The notes under the pieces: model-generated
Told to the model about the DNA's origin: nothing
The model's database searches: none
Seen by the model: the letters and a program-made list of their open reading frames with translations, nothing else
NCBI RefSeq assembly: GCF_000429785.1
Contig: NZ_AUCN01000009.1
Span: 681,261 to 745,260, forward strand
Source: Chitinibacter tainanensis DSM 15459
GTDB taxonomy: Bacteria; Pseudomonadota; Gammaproteobacteria; Burkholderiales; Chitinibacteraceae
DNA length: 64,000 bases
Direction of reading: 5' to 3'
Position numbers and translations under genes: made by a program
Shown here: piece by piece, positions 27,459 through 38,060 of the stretch
Position numbering within the stretch: the stretch's first letter is position 1
Layout: every line of letters begins with the position of its first letter

Positions 27459-30336
27459 GCTCGCGCACCTCGCCTTGGCCGTGTAGATTGTCATCACAGC
27501 GCGCGCACAGCGTGGCGTGGCTCGCTAACGTAGATACGGTAGGGTGGTAATGCCAGCAACGCTCGCATTTCTCATGGCTTGAAGGCAATACCTCGATGGC
27601 AAACTCGCCAGCGGCGACGCTAGCCTGTGAAGTGATCAGTACAAATTTCAGCTCGCCACCCAGTGCTTGCAAGGCGGCCAGCGTGTCGCCTTCGGCCTTG
27701 ATGCTGACTTCGGCTTGCAGGCTTGAGCCCAGTTGGCCGCTAGCGCGTAAGACTTCGATGTCTTTTTGCACTTGAGCGCGTACATCACGCACCAGCGCAA
27801 ATTGCGCCGCGAGTTGGTCGGCATCGGCCACGCCCGGCACGGCATACCAGCAATCTAGGAAAACGCTTTCGCTCTCGGCGCCGTGCAGCACTTCCCACAC
27901 TTCATGCGCCGTGAACGATGTAATTGGCGCGAGCAGCCGTACCAGCGTTTCGGTGATATGCCACAGCACCGTCTGTGCCGAGCGGCGGCCGAGGCTATCG
28001 GCACTCATGGTGTACAGACGATCTTTGATAATGTCCAGATAGAACGAGCCCAGCTCTTCCGAGGCGTAGCTGGTCATTTCCTGCACGGCTAGGTGGAATT
28101 CGTATTTGTCATACAAGCCCAGTACGGTCTGCTGGAATTTGCCCAGCTGCGCCAGAGCGTAACGATCCAGTGTGGTCAGCTGCGCCACCGGCAGCAATTG
28201 GGCGGCCGAGAAATCAGACAGATTAGCCAGCAAGAAGCGCAGTGTATTGCGCAGACGGCGATAGCTATCGGTGGTGCGCTTGAGGATCTCATCCGAAATC
28301 GACAGCTCGCCCGAGTAATCGGTGCTGGCCACCCACAGGCGCAGCATATCGGCGCCCATTTGGTTGATGACGGTTTGCGGCGCAATCACATTGCCCTTGG
28401 ATTTAGACATTTTCATGCCCTTGCCATCAACCACAAAGCCATGCGTGAGCAGCTGATCATACGGTGCGCGGCCTTCGGTGGCGCAACCGGTTTTCATCGA
28501 AGACTGGAACCAGCCACGGTGCTGATCCGAGCCTTCCAGGTACAGATTGGCTGGCCAAGGCAGCCCACGAGCTTTAAGTACCGCAAAATGCGTGGCACCA
28601 GAGTCAAACCACACATCCAGCGTGTCTTTGAGTTTGACGTAATCATTGGCTTCATCGCCCAAGAGCTCGCTGGCATCCAAGCTAAACCAGGCTTCAATGC
28701 CTTGGGCTTCGATGCGCTGGGCAACTTGTTCGAGCAATTCGCCTGAACGTGGGTGCAACTCGCCCGTTTCTTTGTGTACGAAGAAGGTCATCGGCACACC
28801 CCAGTTGCGCTGGCGGGAAATACACCAATCCGGGCTGTTGCCGATCATGGCGGTAAGACGCGCGCGGCCCCAAGCCGGGAAAAACTCGGTGGCATCCACA
28901 GCCTGATTGGCTTTGCTGCGCAGCGAGACACCTTCGTGGCCTGGCTGATCCATAGAAATGAACCACTGGCTGGTGGCACGGAAGATAATCGGCGTTTTGT
29001 GGCGCCAGCAATGTGGGTAGCTGTGCAGCAGTTTTTCATTGGCAAACAGTGCATTGTTGTTGGCCAGGACTTCCAGCACCAAGGGGTTGGCTTTCCACAC
29101 GGTGAGGCCAGCCAGCTCCACTTCACCATTCATGGCAGGGGTGCTGCTGATATAGCGGCCATCATTGCCGACCGGATTTTCAGTTGGCAGTTGGTATTTC
29201 AGGCCCACTTGATAGTCTTCTACCCCGTGCGCTGGCGCGGTGTGAACCAAGCCCGTACCGGCATCGGTGGTGACGTGTTCACCCAAGATGATCGGCACTT
29301 GGCGAGCAAAGAATGGATGTTGCAGTTGCAAGCCTTCCAGCGCCGCACCTTTGGCCTGGGCAATCACTTCGTTGGCATCAATGCCATAGCGTTTCAGCGC
29401 GGCTTCTGCCAGCTCGCGTGCCAGAATCAGCAGACCTTTTTCTGTGGCGATCAGATCGTAAGTCAGCTCAGCCGACAAGCACACTGCCTGATTGGCGGGC
29501 AGAGTCCATGGTGTGGTTGTCCAGATGATGGCGTAAGCCGCTTGCTCGCCCACTTGCACGCCACCAAAGGCTTGCGACAAGGCCGCGGTATCCACTACAC
29601 GGAAACCCACGTCAATGGCGGGTGAAGTTTTGTCTTCGTATTCTACCTCGGCTTCGGCCAGCGCCGAGCCACAGTCTACACACCAGTGCACGGGTTTTTG
29701 TCCGCGGCGCATATAGCCGTTGGCGTGGATTTTACCCAGCGTGCGTACGATTTCGGCCTCGGTGCCAAAATCCATGGTGCGGTATGGGTTTTCCCAGTCG
29801 CCCCATACGCCTAGACGGATAAAGTCGACTTTCTGGCGCTCGATCTGTTTGGCGGCATAAGCGCGGCACAGCTCGCGGGTGAATGAAGCCGGCAGCTGGG
29901 TTTCTTTTTCATCCAAACCATGGGCTTTGCGGTATTCCACGATGCGGGCGTGTATGTCGGGGTTGTTTTTCACCGCGTCTTTATCGAACTTAACGATTTT
30001 TTCGATCTGGTGTTCGATCGGCAAGCCGTGGCAATCCCAGCCCGGAATGTAGGGCGCATCAAAGCCCGACAGCGATTTGGCCTTGATGATCACGTCTTTC
30101 AGGATTTTATTGACGGCGTGGCCGATGTGGATGTCACCGTTGGCATACGGAGGGCCATCGTGCAGCATGAATGAGGGGCGATTTTCCGCTTTGGCTTTGG
30201 CGCGCAGCTTTTGATACAGCTGCTGGTCTTGCCATTGTTTCAAAAAGCCCGGCTCTCGTTTGGCCAGATCGCCCCGCATTGGGAAGGGGGTGTCCAGCAA
30301 ATTAACCGGGTACTTATTGGCGGGCTTGTCACTCAT
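27451..30336 (-). CDS. ileS: Isoleucyl-tRNA synthetase
   Basis: A class I aminoacyl-tRNA synthetase of 961 residues. The HIGH motif is in [14 protein letters not shown] (near residue 64), the KMSKS loop is [10 protein letters not shown] (near residue 640), and the CP1 editing domain has [14 protein letters not shown] and [16 protein letters not shown]-terminal zinc site (CERCWHYH ... LCARCDDNL) matches bacterial-type IleS. Length is typical. It starts 30 bp after ribF and overlaps lspA, so the four genes are probably co-transcribed. Confidence 0.97.
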   Translation of the reverse strand: MSDKPANKYPVNLLDTPFPMRGDLAKREPGFLKQWQDQQLYQKLRAKAKAENRPSFMLHDGPPYANGDIHIGHAVNKILKDVIIKAKSLSGFDAPYIPGWDCHGLPIEHQIEKIVKFDKDAVKNNPDIHARIVEYRKAHGLDEKETQLPASFTRELCRAYAAKQIERQKVDFIRLGVWGDWENPYRTMDFGTEAEIVRTLGKIHANGYMRRGQKPVHWCVDCGSALAEAEVEYEDKTSPAIDVGFRVVDTAALSQAFGGVQVGEQAAYAIIWTTTPWTLPANQAVCLSAELTYDLIATEKGLLILARELAEAALKRYGIDANEVIAQAKGAALEGLQLQHPFFARQVPIILGEHVTTDAGTGLVHTAPAHGVEDYQVGLKYQLPTENPVGNDGRYISSTPAMNGEVELAGLTVWKANPLVLEVLANNNALFANEKLLHSYPHCWRHKTPIIFRATSQWFISMDQPGHEGVSLRSKANQAVDATEFFPAWGRARLTAMIGNSPDWCISRQRNWGVPMTFFVHKETGELHPRSGELLEQVAQRIEAQGIEAWFSLDASELLGDEANDYVKLKDTLDVWFDSGATHFAVLKARGLPWPANLYLEGSDQHRGWFQSSMKTGCATEGRAPYDQLLTHGFVVDGKGMKMSKSKGNVIAPQTVINQMGADMLRLWVASTDYSGELSISDEILKRTTDSYRRLRNTLRFLLANLSDFSAAQLLPVAQLTTLDRYALAQLGKFQQTVLGLYDKYEFHLAVQEMTSYASEELGSFYLDIIKDRLYTMSADSLGRRSAQTVLWHITETLVRLLAPITSFTAHEVWEVLHGAESESVFLDCWYAVPGVADADQLAAQFALVRDVRAQVQKDIEVLRASGQLGSSLQAEVSIKAEGDTLAALQALGGELKFVLITSQASVAAGEFAIEVLPSSHEKCERCWHYHPTVSTLASHATLCARCDDNLHGQGEVREHA

Positions 30337-30366
30337 GGCTGTCTCTTTCTTTCAATCATTCAAATA

Positions 30367-31293
30367 TCAAACGGTGGTCTGCGCGGCAAACCAGTCACGG
30401 GCTTGCTGGCAGTCAACGCCGATCTGGGCGATCAGCGTGTCAAAATCGGGGTATTTCTCTTCGTCGCGCAGCTTGTGCAGAAAATCAATGCGCAAATGCT
30501 GGCGATAAATATCGCGGGCAAAATCAAATATATGCACTTCCAGCTTGGGCGTTGGATCACCGCCGTGGATGGTGGGGCGAAAACCTAAACTCGCCACGCC
30601 CTGATAGCTGCGCTCTAGACCGTGGATTTCAACCACGAATATACCAAGAAGCGGCGGGCGGTTGTGTTTGAGCTGGATATTGGCAGTGGGAAAACCGAAC
30701 TGCCGCCCCAATTGCTCGCCACCCACTACACGGCCTGAAATCGCATACGGACGGCCTAGCAGTTTTTGCGCGAGCGCCATTTCGCCTTGGGCTAAGGTTT
30801 CCCGCACTGCAGTGGAGGAAATGCGGTTACTGCCTTCGGCCTGGGTTGGCAGGCTTTCGCATCGCAGTTGCGGGTGGGCTTGCAGTAGCGCCAAATCGCC
30901 GGCACGCTTGGCGCCAAAACGAAAATCATCGCCAATTAACACTTGGCGGGCATTGATTTGCTTTACGATGATGTCATCACGAAATTGCTCGGCACTCAGC
31001 GCTGCAAAGGCGCGACTAAAGCGCTGCACAATCAGGTAATCGATGCCACAGGCGCGCAATAATTCGATTTTCTCGCGCAGACTTGTGAGCCGAGCTGGTG
31101 CGGCTTGGGGGGTAAACAGCTCGCGCGGATGCGGCTCGAAGGTCATTACCACCGAGCAGAGCCCTTGCGCGCGGGCCAGCGCGCTTAAGCGCTGCAATAC
31201 GGCCTGATGCCCCAGATGCAGGCCATCAAAATTGCCGATGGTGAGCGCCGAGGGGGGTAAGGGGCTGGTCGGGGTGCCGCGGATAACTTGCAT
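30367..31293 (-). CDS. ribF: Bifunctional riboflavin kinase / FAD synthetase
   Basis: Makes FMN from riboflavin and then FAD; 308 residues. The N-terminal adenylyltransferase domain has TIGNFDGLHLGHQAVL (near residue 20) and GDDFRFGAKRAGDL; a SSTAVRETLAQG loop follows. The C-terminal kinase domain starts near residue 185 with GRVVGGEQLGRQFGFPTANI and includes GVASLGFRPTIHGGD and LEVHIFDF. It is the first gene of the unit with ileS, lspA and ispH, consistent with conserved synteny. Confidence 0.96.
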   Translation of the reverse strand: MQVIRGTPTSPLPPSALTIGNFDGLHLGHQAVLQRLSALARAQGLCSVVMTFEPHPRELFTPQAAPARLTSLREKIELLRACGIDYLIVQRFSRAFAALSAEQFRDDIIVKQINARQVLIGDDFRFGAKRAGDLALLQAHPQLRCESLPTQAEGSNRISSTAVRETLAQGEMALAQKLLGRPYAISGRVVGGEQLGRQFGFPTANIQLKHNRPPLLGIFVVEIHGLERSYQGVASLGFRPTIHGGDPTPKLEVHIFDFARDIYRQHLRIDFLHKLRDEEKYPDFDTLIAQIGVDCQQARDWFAAQTTV

Positions 31294-31332
31294 GCCGTGC
31301 TAATAGCTTCGCTAATAAAGTGGGTGACACAG

Positions 31333-31359
31333 TAAAAAGACCCGGCAAAAGTCGGGTCT
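31333..31359 (-). terminator. Rho-independent terminator after flgA
   Basis: On the minus strand: AGACCCGAC, TTTT loop, GCCGGGTCT, then TTTTTAC. It separates flgA from ribF, both on the minus strand. Confidence 0.85.
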
Positions 31360-31449
31360 GGATAGTGCAGATTCTACCTTGGATGGCGCGCTTTGTCAGA
31401 TGGGTGTGTGGCCATGCTGGCCCGCGCTGGACTGGTGGCGCGGGCGCGC

Positions 31450-32148
31450 TTAGGGGTTAGACACCAAAACGCTGCCGTTCGCTTGCGCTATGCCGGAGAT
31501 AATATTATTACTCCCCACCCGTACCCGTACGATTGCGCCTTCTGCTGCGCCCCCCAGCGCTATACCCTCGTTATTGATTTCCAGCCCGTCTTCACGAAAT
31601 ATCACTTTCACTCGCTGGTTTTGCTGGATCACCATCGCGGCGCGCAATTGTTCTTTCCGAATTGGCTGGCCGGCGGCAATGGCCGAATTCAAGGTGCGGC
31701 CGATGGCTTGGCTAGCGTCCAGAATGACCGAGCCTGGCAAAGTGCCCAAATCGCCTTTTTGTAGCAGTACATCGGCTTCGCTCAGGGTTTGGTTGGCGGC
31801 AACTGGGCGGGCGGCGCTGACGTATTGCACCTGCAGGCTAATCTGCGCGGGCAGATTAATGCTCCAGCTGGCGCCCGAGACGCAACGCACCCGCAGCATG
31901 GTTTTGCCCATCAGCCGGTAGCCGCTGGGTAAGCCGATTTCGAGTTGCTGGCAGGCGGGGAGATTAAGTTTGCTATCCGGCTCGCTGAGGGTGTAGCTCG
32001 GTACGCCCGGGCTGTTGGCCAATGCTTCATCCAGCCAGGCGCTGGCCGCACGTTGCAAGGCGCCCAAATCCTGGCGCGTATTGGCCAAAACCGGCTGGTA
32101 AAGACTCAGGGCGAGGGCGCTTAGCAGCGCAGAAGTGTATTTATGCAT
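31450..32148 (-). CDS. flgA: Flagellar basal body P-ring formation protein FlgA
   Basis: A periplasmic chaperone for P-ring assembly; about 232 residues. A signal peptide (MHKYTSALLSALALSLYQPVLA) is followed by the FlgA N-domain, an SAF-like domain (SAARPVAANQTLSEADVLLQKGD near residues 120-145) and the C-terminal IVRVRVGSNNIISGIAQANGSVLV. I chose ATG 32148, which gives a clean signal peptide; the frame extends to 32178. It implies a flagellum, but no other flagellar gene is in the window. It is divergent from rmuC with about 70 bp between. Confidence 0.9.
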   Translation of the reverse strand: MHKYTSALLSALALSLYQPVLANTRQDLGALQRAASAWLDEALANSPGVPSYTLSEPDSKLNLPACQQLEIGLPSGYRLMGKTMLRVRCVSGASWSINLPAQISLQVQYVSAARPVAANQTLSEADVLLQKGDLGTLPGSVILDASQAIGRTLNSAIAAGQPIRKEQLRAAMVIQQNQRVKVIFREDGLEINNEGIALGGAAEGAIVRVRVGSNNIISGIAQANGSVLVSNP

Positions 32149-32221
32149 GCCGTCGATTATAGGCGCATGTGGCTGCATCGCCTACAATCGCGGTTTGGTT
32201 CTCTTTGCGGAAAAATACCCG

Positions 32222-33700
32222 ATGTTGGAAGTGCTGTTTGGCGTTACCACGATTTTTGTTTTACTCGGTTGTGCGCTGGTGGTGGTGCGCATGCAGCAGC
32301 TGGTGACTCAGCAGCGCGAGGTACTCGATACCTTAACCCAGGATTTGGAAGCCAAGCATCGCGAAATGCTGGGCGATCTGCATCAAGGCTACGCCAAGCA
32401 AAGCGAAGCACTGCAGTCGGGGCTGACCCAGCATGGTAGCTTGTTGCATGAAGCGGTTAACCGCAGTGGCGATCGCTTGCGCGACACGATGAGCGAGTCA
32501 TTTGATCGCCTGCGCGGGGCGGTGGGCGCGGAAATGAAAGATAGCCGCGAGGCGCTTAATCGCCTGCAGGCGGCGCAAACTGATGCGCTCGCTACCTTGC
32601 GCCTCACGCTGGTGGCGAGCTTGAGCGAAAGCCGCGAGCAGATTAATAAACAGCTGGCCGAAATTGCGAGCGCATTGCAAACCAAACAGGATGCGCTGCG
32701 CGAAGATATGCTGCTGAAGCTCTCCACCATGCTGGCGGAGCAATCCAAGCGCGAAATGGAGCAAATTGCAGCGGCGCTGGCGCAATCGGCGGCCACGCTC
32801 ACGCAAAGTGTTGCGGAGCTTACCAAGGCCACCGATCAACGGTTGGGCGAGATCTCGGGCAAAGTCACCGAGCGGCTGGACGAAGGCTTTAAGAAAACCA
32901 ATGAAACCTTTGCCAATGTGATGGCGCGCCTGGCGACGATTGATGAGGCGCAAAAGAAAATCGATGGCCTGACCACCAATGTGGTGAGCCTGCAGGAGTT
33001 GCTGGGTGATAAACGCTCGCGCGGCGCCTTTGGTGAGGTGCAGCTGGAGCACCTGGTGAGTAATGTCTTGCCGGCGCAAGTGTATGAGCTGCAAGCCGTG
33101 CTGCCAGGCGGGGTGCGCGCGGATTGCTTGCTCAAACTACCTGAGCCTACCGGCACGGTGGCGGTCGATTCCAAATTCCCGCTGGAAAACTATCACCGCA
33201 TGTTTAATGGCGAGTTGGATAAAGTACAAGCCACGCGCCAGTTCAAGCTCGACGTGAAAAAACATATCGATGACATTGCCAGCAAATACATTATTCCGAA
33301 TGTGACCGCCGATGGCGCGGTGATGTTTATACCGGCCGAGGCCGTATTTGCCGAGATTCATGCCTACCACCCTGAGCTGGTGCAGCATGCGCTGGCCAAG
33401 CGGGTGTGGATTGTGTCGCCAACCACGCTGATGGCGGTGCTCAATACCGCCCGGGCGGTGATCAAAGACGTGGAAACCCGCAAGCAAGTGCACATCATCA
33501 AAGAAGCGCTAGGCAAGCTGGCGCAGGAATTCAGCCGTTTTGACGATCGGATGAAGAAACTGGCCACTCATATCCGCCAGGCGCACGATGATGTGCAGCA
33601 GGTCAGCATCACCAGCGAGAAAATCTCCCGTCGCTTTACCGAAATCGAGCAAGTGCGGCTGGCTGGCGAGGGCGAATTGGCATTGCCAAGTGCAGATTAA
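32222..33700 (+). CDS. rmuC: DNA recombination protein RmuC
   Basis: About 492 residues. An N-terminal transmembrane helix (LFGVTTIFVLLGCALVVV) is followed by a long coiled coil (about residues 30-250) and the conserved RmuC nuclease-like domain with KRSRGAFGEVQLE, DSKFPLENYHRM and FIPAEAVFAEI. In E. coli RmuC limits DNA inversions at short inverted repeats and is predicted to be a nuclease, which is notable next to the many dyads in this window. I chose ATG 32222 because it begins the membrane helix; the frame is open upstream into the flgA leader. Confidence 0.92.
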   Translation: MLEVLFGVTTIFVLLGCALVVVRMQQLVTQQREVLDTLTQDLEAKHREMLGDLHQGYAKQSEALQSGLTQHGSLLHEAVNRSGDRLRDTMSESFDRLRGAVGAEMKDSREALNRLQAAQTDALATLRLTLVASLSESREQINKQLAEIASALQTKQDALREDMLLKLSTMLAEQSKREMEQIAAALAQSAATLTQSVAELTKATDQRLGEISGKVTERLDEGFKKTNETFANVMARLATIDEAQKKIDGLTTNVVSLQELLGDKRSRGAFGEVQLEHLVSNVLPAQVYELQAVLPGGVRADCLLKLPEPTGTVAVDSKFPLENYHRMFNGELDKVQATRQFKLDVKKHIDDIASKYIIPNVTADGAVMFIPAEAVFAEIHAYHPELVQHALAKRVWIVSPTTLMAVLNTARAVIKDVETRKQVHIIKEALGKLAQEFSRFDDRMKKLATHIRQAHDDVQQVSITSEKISRRFTEIEQVRLAGEGELALPSAD

Positions 33701-33854
33701 GCGTGCTGCATGGGGTATAGGTTGCGAATGATTGTGTTGTTTGGCTTCGGGCTTGATACGGCATAGGGTATGGCGGGGTGGTCGCGCCACGGGGGCGACT
33801 ATTGCCGCTTTACCCATCAGCGTATGTAGTGATTGACACCTTGCTACGCTTTGA

Positions 33855-33883
33855 TTCACAGCAGCCTAACAAAGGGGTAGAAT
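33855..33883 (+). promoter_or_regulatory. Sigma-70 type promoter for acnB
   Basis: TTCACA at 33855-33860, a 17-bp spacer, and TAGAAT at 33878-33883. Both boxes match well. It predicts a start near 33890 and a leader of about 50 nt before the GTG of acnB. Confidence 0.7.
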
Positions 33884-33941
33884 CAAAAAGATTTGTTGTA
33901 TATCAAGTTTCATCCCCCTCAATACATATAAAGGTAACGCC

Positions 33942-36527
33942 GTGTTAGAAGCCTACCGTCAACATGTTGCCGAGCGCGCCGCCCAAGGCATCGCTCCACT
34001 ACCACTGTCTGCACAACAAACCGCTGATCTGATCACCCTGCTGCAAAACCCACCGAAGGGCGAAGAAGCTTTTCTGGTTGAACTGCTGACTCACCGTGTT
34101 CCCGCCGGTGTTGATGATGCAGCTAAAGTTAAAGCCGCGTTTCTGGCCGCTGTAGCCCAAGGCACTGATACCTGTGCGCTGATCAGCCGCGCCAAAGCGA
34201 CTGAATTGCTGGGCACGATGCTGGGTGGCTTCAATATCAAGCCGCAAATCGATCTGTTGGCCGATGCCGAAGTGGGCGCGATTGCTGCAGAAGGTCTGAA
34301 AAAGACCTTGTTGATGTTTGACTACTTCCACGATGTGAAAGAGCTGGCGGATGCTGGCAATGCCAATGCCAAAGCTGTCCTGCAATCATGGGCAGATGCG
34401 GAGTGGTTCACTAGCCGTCCTGAAGTGCCAGCTAAAGTGACTGTCACTGTATTCAAAGTGACTGGCGAAACCAATACCGATGATCTGTCACCCGCGCCTG
34501 ATGCATGGTCACGCCCAGACATCCCGCTGCACGCACTGGCGATGCTGAAAAACCCTCGCGAAGGCATCAATGCCGACGTACCAGGCCAAGTTGGCCCGAT
34601 CAAACAGCTGGTTGAGCTGCAAAAGAAAGGCCACCCAGTGGCCTACGTAGGCGATGTAGTCGGCACTGGCTCTTCACGTAAATCAGCTACCAACTCGGTG
34701 CTGTGGTGGACTGGTGAAGACATTCCATTCGTGCCCAACAAACGCTTTGGCGGCTACTGCATTGGCGGCAAAATCGCACCGATCTTCTTTAACACCATGG
34801 AAGACGCGGGCGCACTGCCAATCGAATTTGATGTAACCAACCTGAATATGGGCGATGTAATCGACATTTACCCATACGAAGGCAAAGTAGAAAAAGACGG
34901 CCAGCTGGTAACCACCTTTAGCCTGAAAACTGAAGTGCTGCTTGACGAAGTGCGCGCGGGTGGCCGGATTAACCTGATTATCGGTCGCGGCCTGACGGCT
35001 AAAGCGCGTGAAGCGCTGGGCCTGCCTGTTTCAACGACTTTCCGTCTGCCGCAAAACCCAGCCGATTCAGGCAAAGGTTTCTCACTGGCACAGAAAATGG
35101 TGGGTCGCGCATGCGGTTTGCCAGAAGGCCAAGGCGTACGCCCAGGTACTTACTGCGAACCGAAAATGACTTCAGTGGGCTCACAAGATACTACCGGCCC
35201 AATGACCCGCGACGAATTGAAAGATCTGGCGTGTCTGGGTTTCTCGGCTGATCTGGTGATGCAATCGTTCTGCCACACGGCAGCGTATCCAAAACCAGTG
35301 GATGTGAAAACGCACCACACTCTGCCTGAGTTTATCCGCAACCGTGGTGGTGTTTCGCTGCGCCCAGGTGACGGGGTTATCCACTCATGGCTGAACCGTA
35401 TGCTGATGCCAGATACTGTAGGTACTGGTGGCGACTCGCACACTCGTTTCCCAATCGGTATTTCATTCCCAGCCGGCTCTGGTTTGGTGGCGTTTGCCGC
35501 CGCTACCGGCGTGATGCCGCTGGACATGCCAGAATCAGTGCTGGTGCGCTTCAAGGGCGAGCTGCAGCCTGGTATCACTTTGCGTGACTTGGTGAACGCG
35601 ATTCCGCTGTACGCAATCAAGCAAGGTCTGTTGACTGTTGCCAAAGCCGGCAAGAAAAACATCTTCTCGGGCCGTATTTTGGAAATCGAAGGTCTGCCAG
35701 ATCTGAAAGTTGAGCAAGCCTTCGAGTTGACCGATGCTTCTGCCGAGCGTTCTGCTGCAGGTTGTACCGTACGCCTGAACAAAGAACCGATCGAAGAGTA
35801 TCTGCACTCCAACATCGTGCTGCTCAAATCCATGATCGCAAATGGTTATGGCGATGCGAAAACGCTGGCGCGCCGTGTGAAAAGCATGGAGCAATGGCTG
35901 GCGGCGCCAAACCTGCTACAACCTGATGCCGATGCTGAATACGCTGCTGTGATCGAAATCGATCTGGCCGACGTGAAAGAGCCAATCTTGGCTTGCCCGA
36001 ACGATCCGGATGATGTGAAGGTGCTGTCTGAAGTCGCTGGCACGCAAATCGATGAAGTGTTTATTGGTTCGTGTATGACCAATATTGGTCACTTCCGTGC
36101 CGCTGGTAAGCTGCTGGAAGGCAAACGTGACTTGCCAACCAAGCTGTGGATTGCGCCACCGACGAAAATGGATGCCCAGCAACTGACCGAAGAAGGCTAT
36201 TACGGTACCTTCGGCGCAGCGGGTGCCCGTACAGAAATGCCAGGTTGCTCGCTGTGTATGGGTAACCAAGCACAAGTACGTGAAGGTGCAACCGTGGTTT
36301 CTACTTCGACCCGTAACTTCCCGAATCGTCTGGGTAAAAACACCAATGTATTCCTAAGCTCTGCCGAGCTGGCTGCCGTGGCTTCGCGTCTGGGCCGTCT
36401 GCCAACCGTAGCTGAATACATGGCGGATGTTGGCGTGCTGGATAGCAAAGCCGGTGAAGTGTACAAGTATCTGAACTTTAACGAGATCGATACTTATCAA
36501 GCCGAAGCCGATTCAGTGCAAGTCTAA
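33942..36527 (+). CDS. acnB: Aconitate hydratase B
   Basis: TCA-cycle aconitase converting citrate to isocitrate through a [4Fe-4S] cluster; 861 residues. The AcnB order is clear: an N-terminal HEAT-like domain (about residues 1-160), the swivel domain ([29 protein letters not shown]), then the catalytic core with [22 protein letters not shown] and GCSLCMGNQ carrying cluster cysteines. The GTG start has AAAGGTAA upstream. Codon use is biased to GGT, CGT and CCA like rpsA, suggesting high expression. Apo-AcnB binds mRNA in E. coli. Confidence 0.97.
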   Translation: MLEAYRQHVAERAAQGIAPLPLSAQQTADLITLLQNPPKGEEAFLVELLTHRVPAGVDDAAKVKAAFLAAVAQGTDTCALISRAKATELLGTMLGGFNIKPQIDLLADAEVGAIAAEGLKKTLLMFDYFHDVKELADAGNANAKAVLQSWADAEWFTSRPEVPAKVTVTVFKVTGETNTDDLSPAPDAWSRPDIPLHALAMLKNPREGINADVPGQVGPIKQLVELQKKGHPVAYVGDVVGTGSSRKSATNSVLWWTGEDIPFVPNKRFGGYCIGGKIAPIFFNTMEDAGALPIEFDVTNLNMGDVIDIYPYEGKVEKDGQLVTTFSLKTEVLLDEVRAGGRINLIIGRGLTAKAREALGLPVSTTFRLPQNPADSGKGFSLAQKMVGRACGLPEGQGVRPGTYCEPKMTSVGSQDTTGPMTRDELKDLACLGFSADLVMQSFCHTAAYPKPVDVKTHHTLPEFIRNRGGVSLRPGDGVIHSWLNRMLMPDTVGTGGDSHTRFPIGISFPAGSGLVAFAAATGVMPLDMPESVLVRFKGELQPGITLRDLVNAIPLYAIKQGLLTVAKAGKKNIFSGRILEIEGLPDLKVEQAFELTDASAERSAAGCTVRLNKEPIEEYLHSNIVLLKSMIANGYGDAKTLARRVKSMEQWLAAPNLLQPDADAEYAAVIEIDLADVKEPILACPNDPDDVKVLSEVAGTQIDEVFIGSCMTNIGHFRAAGKLLEGKRDLPTKLWIAPPTKMDAQQLTEEGYYGTFGAAGARTEMPGCSLCMGNQAQVREGATVVSTSTRNFPNRLGKNTNVFLSSAELAAVASRLGRLPTVAEYMADVGVLDSKAGEVYKYLNFNEIDTYQAEADSVQV

Positions 36528-36540
36528 TCGGCACTGAGTA

Positions 36541-36569
36541 AAAAAAGCCCCGCACTGCGGGGCTTTTTT
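36541..36569. terminator. Bidirectional terminator after acnB
   Basis: AAAAAAGCCCCGC, ACT loop, GCGGGGCTTTTTT: symmetric, and placed between acnB and the convergent carbonic anhydrase gene. Confidence 0.93.
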
Positions 36570-36601
36570 ATTGGCTTTGTCTTGGTTGGTTGTGAGGGTG
36601 C

Positions 36602-37408
36602 TTAGTTGCTATCGAGCACTGCACGCTCGAATAAAGGCTGCAATGGCCGGGCATTCATGGCGAATTCGCGCTTGAAGCGGCTAATTTGTTTAGCTGAAAT
36701 ATTCAGGGGTTCTTTAAGCACAAACCAGCGTACTCCTTCGCTGCAGGGTGGTGTAGTCAGCGAGCCCATAAAGGTCCAGTAGCTGCTATTGCCAGGAAGT
36801 AGGCTGGCGACATTGTATTTGATGTCGTCTTTAATCTTGGTTTCGTTGAGCTCACTCGGTAGATTTTCCCAGAATTGGGTAAACAGCGGGTTGTCGGCCT
36901 TGCCTTGGTTAATCAGTAGTGCAACCACGGCCAGCTGACCAGCTTCGTTTTTATGCACTAGGTGCGCCACCATCGGATAGCGTTTGCCGCCAATGGCTTC
37001 TTCGCTGGGGGTATGAAAGTGAAATTGCAACAACTGATAGCGATCTTTCCCGACCTCCAGAAAACTGCCGCCATCGTAATTGAGCTGAATCGTGTGGCCG
37101 TTATTCTGGATATTTAATTTACTGGGCTGATAGAAAAATTGCAGCCGATCAAGGTTTTGTGCGTAGGCTTCATTAATATTGATTGGTGACTGCTGGGTGC
37201 CGCTTTTACATAGGGCAAACTCGGGTTTCATATTGCCCCAGTTCTCGGCACCGGTGCTACCCTCATAGCTCCAGTGGCTAGGGTCGTGCGGGGCTGCGCT
37301 GTGGCTTTTTTTGCTATGGCTGACGGTGTGCCCGCCACTGGCCAAAAGTGAAGTGCTGAAGATACTAGTGACTAAAGCCAGGCCAAGCCAATGCAGGTGT
37401 GGGCGCAT
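36602..37408 (-). CDS. Alpha-class carbonic anhydrase, periplasmic
   Basis: A zinc enzyme that interconverts CO2 and bicarbonate; 268 residues including a signal peptide (to about residue 24) and a His/Ser-rich linker. Alpha-CA hallmarks are present: HWSYEG, QQSPINI, LQFHFHTPSEE with two zinc histidines (near residues 135 and 137), MVAHLVH with the third, and TTPPCSEGVRWFVL. The cysteines in FALCKSG and PPCSEG fit the family disulfide. It is a single gene ending at the terminator shared with acnB. It probably supplies bicarbonate or buffers the periplasm. Confidence 0.94.
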   Translation of the reverse strand: MRPHLHWLGLALVTSIFSTSLLASGGHTVSHSKKSHSAAPHDPSHWSYEGSTGAENWGNMKPEFALCKSGTQQSPININEAYAQNLDRLQFFYQPSKLNIQNNGHTIQLNYDGGSFLEVGKDRYQLLQFHFHTPSEEAIGGKRYPMVAHLVHKNEAGQLAVVALLINQGKADNPLFTQFWENLPSELNETKIKDDIKYNVASLLPGNSSYWTFMGSLTTPPCSEGVRWFVLKEPLNISAKQISRFKREFAMNARPLQPLFERAVLDSN

Positions 37409-37531
37409 GATATTGTCTCGATGTCGTCAGAATAAAACCATTTTAGCAATGCCATTTGAATTCACCATCGAAAAAGTCAAAATCAGCGTGCATTGCGTAA
37501 AGCCACAGCTCAGTCGCCATAGAAACGACGA

Positions 37532-37537
37532 TATAAT
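37532..37537 (+). promoter_or_regulatory. Consensus -10 box upstream of the PilZ-like gene
   Basis: A perfect TATAAT, 28 bp before the GTG at 37566, without a recognisable -35 at 16-18 bp. A regulator-dependent promoter is possible. Confidence 0.45.
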
Positions 37538-37565
37538 GGCCAGCAATTAACCAAGGGGTATTTCG

Positions 37566-38060
37566 GTGATCCTGAGCGGACCCACATTGACCGCGCAATT
37601 GCCCATGCAGTGGTGTCAGAGTTTGCCGCCGGCGGCAGCCAGCGATTGGGAAATGCTGCGCTACTTAATGGTGTTGGCCGATTTCGAGCAGCCGGCGGCG
37701 CCGATCGAGCTAGCGCAGGCTAAGCAAGACCTGCAACTTTTATGGCTGGCGCGGCAGCAAGAGGCGGCTTTGCCTGCGGCACAAACCGTGCAGCTTGGGA
37801 TGCAGGCCATCGTGTGGACCAGCCAAACGGCCACGCCTCAACCCGGTGCAACGGGCTATGTGGCATTGGCGCTATCCACTCATTTTCCGCGCCTCTTACA
37901 TTTGCCTGCCACCATTACGGCCGTGGCGGCGAACCCGGCGGGCGGGCAGTGGGTACGGGCGGAGTGGCAATTAGCCGGCCCCTTGCAAGATCAATTTGAA
38001 ACCACAGTGTTTCGCTATCATCGCCGGGCTATTTCCAATGCTCGGCAAGGACAAGTATGA
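37566..38060 (+). CDS. Probable PilZ-like cyclic-di-GMP effector (weak family assignment)
   Basis: A 164-residue soluble protein, mostly hydrophobic strands, with no signal peptide. The C-terminal part (ALALSTHFPRLLHLPATITAV ... WVRAEW ... FETTVFRYHRRAIS) resembles short betaproteobacterial proteins annotated as PilZ domains, which end in a similar FRxHRRAI helix. The canonical RxxxR and DxSxxG cyclic-di-GMP motifs are not visible, so binding is uncertain. The GTG start has AAGGGG about 9 nt upstream and a consensus -10 box before that. Its stop overlaps ung by 4 bp. It could also be an unrelated beta-sandwich protein. Confidence 0.5.
   Translation: MILSGPTLTAQLPMQWCQSLPPAAASDWEMLRYLMVLADFEQPAAPIELAQAKQDLQLLWLARQQEAALPAAQTVQLGMQAIVWTSQTATPQPGATGYVALALSTHFPRLLHLPATITAVAANPAGGQWVRAEWQLAGPLQDQFETTVFRYHRRAISNARQGQV

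Noticed and set aside
33714..33760. Near-match dyad GGTAT...ATACG upstream of acnB
   Set aside because: One mismatch in the right pentamer; kept out of the family until a genome-wide count justifies relaxed matching.
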